A DNA stretch of 22,064 nucleotides from Hypsibius dujardini. Lineage: Eukaryota; Tardigrada; Eutardigrada; Parachela; Hypsibiidae. A model generated the notes under the pieces. That model searched no databases, was not told the origin of the DNA, and saw only the letters and a list, made by a program, of their open reading frames with translations. Both the position numbers and the translations under genes were made by a program. Below are positions 8,063-16,333 of this stretch, piece after piece; positions within the stretch are counted from its first letter, which is position 1, and each line of letters begins with the position of its first letter. Where the stretch lies: positions 1 to 22,064 of the forward strand of contig LRSR01010161.1 of the NCBI GenBank assembly GCA_001579985.1, read 5' to 3'.

Positions 8063-10910
8063 TTAACATCGAGGAGAAAAGATCAATTCAAATGGCATCG
8101 GAGCTTTGATAATGCTGGACGTATAGTTCTTGTGTGATATGGCCATTCCGGGTGGGCTCTCTAGCGTGAAGCATCGCAACAAATTTGCGAAGAACAGAAA
8201 GAGCTCCATTTTTGCTAGCGCTTCGCCTAAGCAAGCCCTTTTACCTGCAAAAAAACAGGACTTATTGAAAAACAGATTTCACATCTTAATATTTTCATTG
8301 ACCAGGTGACAGAAGTCACAGAAGTCTATAAAAAGTATTGTGGCCCAAACTAAAGTTCGGAAATTGTTAAACGTACCGATGCCAAATGGAATGAAACCGT
8401 CGGGTTTGATTAATTTCTTGTTGTTGTCCAGAAATCGCAGCGGATCAAAGTTTTCCGGGTTCTTCCAGTACCGTGGGTCGTGGTGAATAGAGTGGATATT
8501 AGAAACTACAAGAGCTCCTTTGGGGATTGTGAATCCGTCCACGTAAAGGTCTTCGCTGGCTTTATGAGGCACCCCCAGGGGGAGAATGTTGGAGTACCGC
8601 TGGATCTCCAGGATTGTAGCTTCCGTGTACGGTAATCGCACTAAAAATAACGTAAAAAAATGTAATTAAATAAGTCCCTCGTTTTGGGGTGGATCAAATG
8701 GGAATTGAACAACGAACCCCGGTCGGAGTTTGTCAAAACGGTGCCGCGTCCCACCGCTGTGTCTATCTCCGCTTGAAGCTTTCGCATGACCTCGGGATAC
8801 TCAACCATTAAGATTAGACCGAAAAGTAAGGAGGTGGAGGTTGTATCGGTGCCGGAAGCGAAGAGATCGTGGAGCGACGCCAGCAGCTGCGGCTCTATAT
8901 TTGAATTGAAAAAATAGCTCAGATAAGTATTAATTGTATGCAAAATTGTGTACTTGAAAACCTGCTAAACAGGTCATATTCCTTCTCTAAACAACAATAA
9001 AATTACAGTATCGAATGAGACTGGTATATTAAAAATCAGTCGCTCGCGATAGTTTTAGACATACAAAAGCATGCCATTAAGTATAAAACATGAAAATATA
9101 AAAAAGTGGACAGGTATTAAAGATCGTATAAAACATAAATGAATGATTTTTAACCAGCTCGAGAAATGGCTTTTTTGAGACTGGCAAAAGAGTATCAAGA
9201 TTGGACTATGCAACGTTTTTTCACAAACAAATCACTGATGATTAAAGGCCACTGTTTTTAAAAATACCATCTCGAAGCAGATACTTTGTAATTGGCAGAT
9301 GCCCTTTCCCTAACAGACAGGTAAGATATAGGCAATTATGACTTGGAACTATTTATCGGCCATTTACGTACGAACCGCAGAAGATTTTAGGCATGTCTGT
9401 TTTTGCGCCCGTCTTTTCTTCCTGTTGATATGCGTGCAGATAATCATCCACTTCCAGTGAGGCTTGATTATGTTCCCGTATCTTGTCCCTGAAGAACGCC
9501 ACCATCGCTTTCATATTTTCCCGAGATTTGAGGATACCATTTCGTGCTGTATTGGGAAACCACATCAAAATCGGCAGGTTAGCCACCAAAAAGTCCAGTT
9601 TGATTACTGCCACAATTTCCCCCAGCAGCTTGGTCATATGGGAAAATTTGGGATCTGTCAGCTAAAAGCGCTGACCGAATATCAGTGCGGTGATGACATT
9701 AGAGACACTGTTGATGAGCTGGACTCGGATTGAAGGGTTTCCGTTGGTATCCCGTAATGCCTGACAGATGCCCTCTACTTCTGCGATAATGCTGTCCTCC
9801 ATCCAATTTTTCCCTAATCAATTCAAGGCATATCATTTTGGAGAACATGATATATGTTACATATATATTTTGGAGGGTATGATATAGTAAGTCACAGCTG
9901 CGATCCATAATTTGAAAATAAAACATGAACAATTCTTGTTTAATGAAACTAACGTTACTATAAAATAAATGACATTTCGTCATGTAATTTAAATGAGGCA
10001 TTTTTATTTATGCTGCAAAACGCCATACTCGCAACTTTACCAATAAAAAAAATTAATTTAGAGGGAAAAGGGTTTGTCGGGAATCAAAACACTGCATATT
10101 TCAGCTGATACAGTACACATGTATATTTATGATGGAGAACAATACCCATTCCTCTCCACAACAATCGTATTTAAAAATAAATAAATGGGCCGCAACAATT
10201 GCTTGTGGACTATATGACTAAGCATTCTTACAGTCCTTATTTCCTTGGAGCCAGTTTTTTGCAACCGCACGACGAATCAAAATAATCAATCAAACAGTCA
10301 ATACAAACACTCTTGAGAAATAAAATATATGGCTGACCGAATGTCCTGAAAGTTTTCTTTGTCGCATTTTAATCAAGTCAAACACTTTTACTAAAAATAA
10401 AAAAAATTATCATTACCCATTCCTAGATCGCGCAGAGTGGAGAGGGCAAATCGACGATGCACCTTCCAGAGCTCTCCTTGCGCGGATAATAATCCGACGC
10501 CATCGGGGCGACAGGTCCGGAATTTCGGCTGGGTTGACTGGTGGGCCCTGCCAGAGGAAGCGTCTTCGTTGAAAACTTTACGGAGGGTGTGAACGTCACT
10601 GAGAACGACCGTCAGTCTCCGTCCGGTGAACATGCTGAAAATATCACCATATTTCTCCTTCCATTCCATCACCTTCAGTTCAGGTTTCTGGCCCATCGAT
10701 ATTGAATTACCCACAAGCGGCAATGCTGCAAAATACAATCCGAAAATCTAACTGACATCACTTTTATTAATTAAATTGAAAAATGTATGGCGCCGTACCA
10801 GACGGTCCCGGGGGACAATTATTGGGCCTCAAACTCCTCATCCATATGTAGAAGAGGAGAAAAGTATACCGGCAACTGTGATGACTTATCAATCATCGTA
10901 TCATCATCAT
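8063..10910 (-). pseudogene. P450-C: CYP2-clan cytochrome P450, probable recent pseudogene
   Basis: All six exons of the family plan are present: 10910-10799, 10725-10417, 9813-9376, 8894-8718, 8640-8377 and 8244-8063. They have GT-AG ends, phase-1 joins and a summed length of 1482 nt. Recognisable motifs are CPPGPSG, WKVHRR in helix C, GKNWMED, SGTDTT in helix I, EIQR, DPLRF, and FGIG+KRACLGE with the axial cysteine. Exon 3 contains TAG at 9664-9662 exactly where the paralogs have Glu in RFELTDPKF, which fits a single GAG to TAG change. Just upstream the family PFNPKV reads PSIRV, as expected from small compensating deletions totalling 3 nt. Exon 1 read in the frame of PPGP has TGA at 10895-10893 after ATGATGATG (10910-10902), so the anchor is also cut off. 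The nearest downstream ATG (TGG ATG AGG) would leave a protein without an anchor. P450-C is most similar to P450-D (EATILEIQRY, PHKASEDL). A functional allele elsewhere in the population cannot be excluded. Confidence 0.85.
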
Positions 10911-11608
10911 CGTATCAAACGTCGTATTTACGAACAATTCTTCGTTTCTACAAAAGTTTTCGTTTTCGTTTTCGTTTTCGTTCCAATTTCACGACGAGCG
11001 CAACCTCCGTATTGTTTGTCTTCGCCGCAGTTTGTTTTCTTTATAATGGGATTTTTTGCGAAAATAAATATATTAATTGGAAATTCAAGTTTTTTGCAAC
11101 AGCCTTTCAGCGAGAAAAAAATCGGTGAATAATTCTTTCATTTAAATATTTTTTCCCCAAGCGTTTGAGCCATGACTTCCTGTTCCCATGTCACTCCTTG
11201 ATTAGATTGCACAATTATATTATTCTGGTGATGGAAGTTATTTTTTCCCTCAAACTGGCGGTGTTCCACATAGCAACTTCTGATGGCTTCCTGCAGTATG
11301 CGCGTCAAGTGACATTGAGAGTCGACACTGTAAATCGACATTGCTTACATGGCGAGGATGCCATGGATGCAACTTTAACCAAAACTCTTAATCTTCATTG
11401 CCTCTTTTACAATCTGTAAAGCTATATCAGTAGCCTGGAAATTCTTGAACTGCAGGAAACGGTGAATGACCATCTGGAACTGCCCGGGGGATCATATGAA
11501 GACATTTCCGGAGGATGAATCTCCCCGTTTTACATTTTCCAATGGATCCAGATTCAAGATTCGCAAGCACACTTTGGTTTTTTCAAGCGGAAACAATTAA
11601 TTATTGTA
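10911..11608. other. Intergenic region upstream of P450-C
   Basis: This region holds the presumed promoter side of P450-C. A CCATTATAAAG sequence on the minus strand near 11046-11036 could be a distant TATA element, but it is 130 bp from the start codon. Overlapping open frames occur on both strands at 11138-11419. The minus frame (11341-11138, 67 aa, beginning MSIYSVD) is preceded by stop-broken sequence that still looks codon-like, for example IALQIVKEAMKIKSFG at about 11440. That hints at a decayed gene fragment, but I do not recognise any family. Confidence 0.35.
10956..10979 (+). repeat. Hexamer repeat (GTTTTC)4
   Basis: There are four exact copies of GTTTTC, followed by a partial copy. 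They lie about 50 bp upstream of the first ATG of the P450-C reading frame (on the opposite strand). Confidence 0.9.
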
Positions 11609-12388
11609 CGAGGGGCAAACCATGAGTAGTGCCACCTCATATTTTACTCTTGGGCACGAAGTTTTTTTATTATTTTCCCGACTTGCCAGCATAGATAAGA
11701 GATTTGCACGTTAGCCTTTCAAGTTTCATGAATATAGCTTTAACAGTCCGGAAAATCTGATTTATTTTCGGAGATACACTTTTCAAAAGTGGTATAGTTG
11801 CATTTGAGAATCAGTTTTCGTGCACCACTAGATACATTTGGGAAATTCACAACGGTAAAAAATGCCAGATGTACTCAGTCCTACTGGTGAACTGACATCG
11901 ATTGTATCCAAAAAAACCCTACAAGAAAATTAAATTTTCGTGATTAACGACGAGGTTCTCCTTGAGTTCATTCAATCAATCAACAATGAATCACTTAATC
12001 ACGCTACAGAATTAAGGCTGTAAAAAATGCTTTCGGTGAGGTTTGGTCATATGCATCTTCTTCTCTTCTGCTTAGTGTAAAATAAATTTGTGCATTTCCT
12101 CATTTAGATCTTTGCATTTCTAAGTTATTAATGATAGGTTAAATTTGTTTAATTGATAGGTATTCTTTATTAAATAGAAAAAGTCATGGCTCCGATTTCC
12201 TACGATTAGGTCAAGTAAACATGACTATTGAAAATATTTTTACTCGTCGAATATTTATTAGATTGCTACAAAACCATTTGGAATCGATTGGCGAGAAGTA
12301 GATGTTTATTATCATACCAAAAAAATTAGGAAAAAAAAATTGGAACCGGGATATGAACCAAGTGACATTACTCATGGTTTGCACCTCG
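11609..12388. mobile_element. Mariner/Tc1-like non-autonomous element (about 780 bp)
   Basis: Terminal inverted repeats of 27 bp lie at 11609-11635 (CGAGGGGCAAACCATGAGTA...) and, inverted, at 12388-12362 (CGAGGTGCAAACCATGAGTA...). They differ at 3 of 27 positions. Each end is flanked by TA (11607-11608 and 12389-12390), the target duplication expected of the IS630-Tc1-mariner superfamily. CGAGG-type termini also occur in some mariner groups, from general knowledge. The interior is AT-rich and has no open frame resembling a DDE transposase, so this is a non-autonomous or decayed copy. The sharp loss of similarity outside TACGAGG supports these boundaries. Confidence 0.7.
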
Positions 12389-13236
12389 TAGCCGCCGCAT
12401 CAATTTTGGCGGCAAGCAATCCACAATAAAAATAAAACAGTTCCAGTCAGTAAACGAGGTACAAGTGTGTGGTATAAATAGAATGATTTAAACACATTGG
12501 AGGATATGTGTACATACGATTTACCAAACATGTGATCAATCAATCAATTAAACCTCCTCGTTCAAGCAATTTATCAAATACGTAGTCAATCAAACAATTG
12601 AAAAAATTTATATCGATCTTTTTTTTCCAGGTGGCAGTAAATCTTTTTGACAGCGTATTAATTTGTGTGTCGTTTTTGTTATAATTCCGTTTTTCCGGTA
12701 TAAGCAACCGTAATTTGCATGGCTATGTTCGTGGGATACCGGAACAGAACGCTGGGGGCGGGAAGAAAGATGATAGAGAGAGCTCTTCAATCACAAAGCT
12801 GTCGAATCCAACGATAACAAAACAGGCTCAATCTGACATGCGTTGATCCACTTGGGACGTTGCAACAATTCTGTGCTTTCGTTTCACGTCGTACGTACAT
12901 TGAAATTATCTAACGGACTGTGGCAACTTGGTAAGCATACGGTTGTCAGCCCTGTAGTGTAAGCACGGCCCGGCTACGGGCCCTAAAGGCCGGTCATGCC
13001 ATCAATCTGTTTATTAACTGAATGATCGGCCCCATAGTCTGTGACCGGTCCGCATCCACCGCATCCGCCTCCGCCGCCCCTACCCCTTGCCACGTTCATA
13101 AAACGAATATGGCTTAGTTTTAGTAGAATCCCCTTTCGATATAGATTTGATTGTGAAGAAGAAAATACAGGGATTTAGATTATTGAGATTTGAAGTAAAT
13201 TTTTAACAATACTTTGGTTAAATAAAAAAAAACCCG
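12389..13236. other. Intergenic region with a GC-rich hairpin
   Basis: I see no gene. At 12510-12600 an imperfect tandem duplication with a period of about 50 bp is visible: TTTACCAAACATGTGATCAA, then TTTATCAAATACGTAGTCAA. A small perfect hairpin GGCCCG-GCTA-CGGGCC lies at 12967-12982, inside a GC-rich patch (12955-13090) that ends in a CCGCCTCCGCCGCCCC pyrimidine tract. This patch differs in composition from its surroundings and may be the relic of an unrecognised repeat. Confidence 0.4.
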
Positions 13237-13442
13237 TCAGAAGCGAGGATAAAGATAGCCATATCTCAATTGCTGAAATGCATCCACCAGGAACGCAACA
13301 AGTCTCCCAATGCTCACAATGAGACTCTTTTCCTCTTGGCGGCAATTAAGATCATAAAATTCCCAGTTTGCGGAGAGCATACAATGAGAAGCGTATAAGA
13401 CGAAAAAAGTATAAGCGGCAGCAGCAGCAAACCCCTCCACCT
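13237..13442 (-). CDS. Possible terminal exon of an unrecognised membrane protein
   Basis: On the minus strand a splice-acceptor-like sequence, GTTTTGGTGACGTTTACAG, precedes an open frame of 67 codons that ends in TGA at 13237. It would be entered in phase 1. The peptide starts with a hydrophobic stretch (GFAAAAAYTFFVLYASH), continues with a charged segment (NCRQEEKS), has a second hydrophobic part (LIVSIGRLVAFLVDAF) and ends in GYLYPRF. Two hydrophobic helices joined by a short loop would fit the C-terminus of a multi-pass membrane protein. I do not recognise a family and found no partner exon, so this could be a chance frame. Confidence 0.22.
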
Positions 13443-13566
13443 CTGTAAACGTCACCAAAACCGAAAGCATCCAAGTTCAACAAAATTGTGAGAGATAGAC
13501 AAAATAATTTGAAAACGAGTGCGAAATAGAGTTACAGAGATGAGCACAGGCGCAACTGATATACAT

Positions 13567-13650
13567 AATGGACAAGCAAACAGACGAACAGAAAAACAGC
13601 GAACAAGCAGACGGGCGAACATGCATACCGAAGTCAACAGATAGACATTC
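13567..13650. repeat. Degenerate GACA/GACG tetranucleotide repeat
   Basis: GGACAAGCAAACAGACGAAC-type units with loose 4-bp periodicity, of the same flavour as the repeats in the P450 introns. They sit just upstream of the LINE relic. The open frames over them on both strands are by-products of the repeat. Confidence 0.7.
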
Positions 13651-13757
13651 TGACATTCAAACGTTATTTCTATTGCCTATTTTATTGAAATGCGCCTTGT
13701 TTGTGATTTACCGTCTTCGCACCCTACTGGCTTCTGTATTGTACAAACAAACTGATT

Positions 13758-14760
13758 CCCGCTGACTGGCTGTATGGAATTTTGATTCCGAAAACAGGCA
13801 AGCCTGTCGCCATCCTTAATGAAACCAATCGTTAATCTGCTCAAAAATATGCGCATCCTGCTTTTTTTTGTTTAGCGCATTCATCTTTGAGCAAGGGTCT
13901 CATGATGATCAGGCAGATTTCCGCTTAAGTCGCAGTACGGCTGACTAGATGATCATTCGCTACATGTTGTAGGAGTAATCCTTTTTTACTGCAAAATATG
14001 CGTCTGGCCTTCGTTGAGTTTTCAAATGCGTTGGATACTGTTTGTTACAAAAAACTTTGGGAATTGTAGGAATAAAAGGTGTGTTTTAAAGTTATTAAAG
14101 TTTTTGAAATGACCGTACGGAAGGGCAAAAAATCGATTCCTATGGAAAGGGAAAATTCTGGATTTGTATCACTTGCATAGTGCTGTTCAGCAGGACGATT
14201 TTTGTTTGTGTATTCTTTTTGAAATCTGTTTGGACAAACTTACCGAAGTGGTGGGAGATGGTCGCTTCAAACCAATCGCGTTTGGTTCCAATCAAGTGTT
14301 CCTCCTCAAATATGCTGATAACATTGTTTTGTTTGTCAATGTTGAAAAAATTTCAGATTTCTTTTAATTAATTGGTCAGATTTTGAAAATTCAAAAACTT
14401 GTGATCAGTGAGTACAGAGTCTGTTTCAATGATCTTGAAAGGGCTGACTACATCGAAGTCACCGCCTTAGTTGTGCACATTGATGGACTGGCGCTGGAAT
14501 AGGTTTTCGTTTAAAATATCTAGGCTATCATTTAACAATCAGCTAAGTTTGACCGAGTCTGCGGACATGTAGGGTCAAAAGGTCTCGGCGTGTTATTTCT
14601 TCCTGTTGCAAAAGCTTGCCGATTTGAGACCTGAATGCTTACTCAAGATCGCTGAGCAGATGTTTCAAATCACCGTGGTTATTGTAGTCGATTATGGTTT
14701 AGAGATTTACGGCGTGAGCAAAAGTGTTGACTATTTTTGAAACCGTTTTTTTACAGCTCC
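13758..14760 (+). mobile_element. Decayed non-LTR retrotransposon (LINE) reverse-transcriptase fragment
   Basis: Reading across frames, the plus strand contains reverse-transcriptase blocks in the canonical order. They are PADWLYGILIPKTGKP at 13758, DDQADFRLSRSTAD near 13910 (compare the EQAGFRxGRSTxD motif), LAFVEFSNALDTV near 14000 (the FxDFxKAFDxV motif with the first catalytic Asp replaced by Glu) and SAVQQDDF near 14180 (GVRQGD-like). YADNIVLF follows at 14311-14334 (the YADD box as YADN), then GFRLKYLGYHLTIS at about 14502 and a DYGLEIYGVS block near 14690. Stops and frameshifts separate the blocks, the catalytic residues are altered, and no endonuclease region or poly-A tail is evident. 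It is a dead 5'-truncated copy. The clade cannot be set from this; the block style fits CR1, Jockey or RTE-like elements. Confidence 0.8.
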
Positions 14761-15571
14761 TCGGCTTAAAGCGCTCAAATGCCTGTAAATGCAACTGTTA
14801 GGCCTCCGTCTCTACTAAGACGGAAGAACCTGAACATGCAAGCTATTAGACTGATTAATATGGGAAGAATTGTAGGAAGACTTTACTGGTAGAGGAGACT
14901 CGAGGTGAAAGGAAGGAACTGTTTTTAAATTACTGTAGAACACACGCTTATATAGTCAGGAATAAAGGATAGTTCCTGAGCTCACCTACTAGTTCTTACC
15001 GACATAGCGGAACTATGTACGTAATAATAGCTGAGTAAGTATGTTATAAAATGTGTTAACTAGGTAGATAAGCTATACTGTTAGTAAGTATTGCATAACT
15101 GATGGGTACTACCCAACACAACGTTCATCCTCGCCCGGTATCTACCTTTGCATTTCAGGCCTATCCACTTGTAAATAAATTTTGTTACCAAACTGCTTGA
15201 GCGACCAAAGGACGACCTTCTCCAACAAGCCTCATCACAGCGGTCGAAACGGCTGAAAAACAGAAGCCTGCATAGTTCAGGATGAATTCAGGAGGACAAT
15301 GAGAAATTTTTGCATTTCTGCATTTTCACTGCCCTGAACGTAAATAAAACTAAGTAACAGCCAGTAATCTCTTCAACCGGTTTTAAGCCAACGGACTCTG
15401 GATGTAGTAGGGCAAAACGTAAACGTAGAACAGCATCACATAAACGTAGACGGGAGTCAAACTAAGAATAGAAAGACTTCCAATTAATTCTGACATCTGG
15501 AAAGTGGCAAACCAGAAGTGAATCTCGGCCAACCTTACATCTACTAGCGGTAAAAATAAACAAACAGGCAG
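14761..15571. other. Region downstream of the LINE relic, no gene seen
   Basis: The first 150 bp may still be the degraded 3' part of the LINE (KTEEPEH-type codons broken by stops). The sequence AGTAAGTAT followed by TGTTATAA or TGCATAAC repeats near 15035 and 15086. ACGTAAACGTAGA-type words recur at 15418-15450. Nothing here looks like a gene. Confidence 0.45.
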
Positions 15572-15712
15572 TTAAGTTTTTCGTTGGTCTTCTGCAGTTC
15601 TCGCGTGGTACCTGTAGTAGAGTAGTGCGTAAGAAATGAATGCGCCAGTCACCATCAAGAAACTATTTATAGCGTATCCTAAAAGGTTTAATGACACAAA
15701 AAGTACCAGAAA
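15572..15712 (-). CDS. Short open frame with one transmembrane segment
   Basis: A 46-codon minus-strand frame ends in TAA at 15574-15572. It encodes about 33 mostly hydrophobic residues (including LNLLGYAINSFLMVTGAF) followed by a basic tail (YYRYHARTAEDQRKT), like a single transmembrane helix with a cytoplasmic end. It is in the same frame as the candidate exon at 16037-15764 but is separated from it by four stop codons. I found no phase-compatible GT-AG pair that joins them. An acceptor-like CCTTTTAG ends at 15679 and a donor-like CAG|GTACCA lies at 15612/15611. It could be the tail exon of the neighbouring gene, a broken gene, or chance. Confidence 0.25.
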   Translation of the reverse strand, partial: FLVLFVSLNLLGYAINSFLMVTGAFISYALLYYRYHARTAEDQRKT

Positions 15713-15763
15713 TTACAGGCAAATCACCTTGCATTAGCATTATTCCCTACCAGAGTTCAAAAT

Positions 15764-16187
15764 TCATTGAAACTTGGTCGTCTTAATATCAGCAAAAAAG
15801 GTGACGGAGTTTCCTCTCCATTTCGGTACCATGCATGTGACATAGTGCCTGATGGCATTAGTTGATTGCTCTGTTATTTCAAATTTATTCAAAATGATCG
15901 TACAATTAATCGTTGAGTTGTTTAACGTGAGAGAAGAAGGTTCCATAACTTGCAAATTGCAAGCCGGATTCCGCAGAGATTTTGATTTTGATCGGTAGCA
16001 AAATTTCAGGGTTTTTGATTGAATTATTGCTGAACAACTGCAAAACCATGGACTACATGTAGCGGTCATCCCTTGTGAAATAATTAGGTAAAAAAACTCA
16101 CCGTAAGGCCATGCAGTATTCTTTCGGAACTTTCGTTGATTTCCTTGTCTGGTTTTGTTTGGTCGTCGTTTTTCGTTTGTTTACCAT
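15764..16187 (-). CDS. Candidate two-exon gene, unrecognised product (119 aa)
   Basis: Exon 1 (16187-16102) begins ATG with a Lys/Thr-rich stretch (MVNKRKTTTKQNQTRKSTK) and ends ATGGCCTTACG|GTGAGT, a strong donor. A 64-bp intron (16101-16038) ends in GGTTTTGCAG. Exon 2 (16037-15764) keeps the frame (CG|T then TGT TCA) and ends in TGA, for a total of 360 nt. Exon 2 looks extracellular: spaced cysteines (KFCYRS, NPACNLQ, TINCTI, YVTCMV) and potential N-glycosylation sites NNST and NCT. The N-terminus is basic and is not a signal peptide, so exon 1 may be internal (the frame is open back to a TAA near 16230) and further exons may be missing. It lies 146 bp past the stop of P450-D on the same strand. 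The function is unknown, and I found no family match from memory. Confidence 0.4.
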
Positions 16188-16333
16188 TTGTTCGCTGATT
16201 ATCCCCTGCGCGGCACAGCTTTACAAAATTTGCCTATTGCCTATTGAGTTCAATGAATTTTCGTCTTTTTAGAAAAACACCTTCATAGCACAGCAATTAT
16301 TATCGCACTTCATTGTGTGTGATCAGATCTTTG

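Noticed and set aside
12920-13000. tRNA or tRNA-derived SINE, from a box-A-like TGGTAAGCATACGG next to a GC-rich hairpin
   Set aside because: No box B (GGTTCGANTCC) and no cloverleaf can be drawn. The hairpin GGCCCG-GCTA-CGGGCC stands alone.
15041-15239. TG...CA bounded stretch resembling a short solo LTR (TGTTATAAAATG to CCTCATCACA)
   Set aside because: It has a polyadenylation-like AATAAA, but there is no target-site duplication, no second copy in the window, and no primer-binding site or polypurine tract. The evidence is too weak to annotate.
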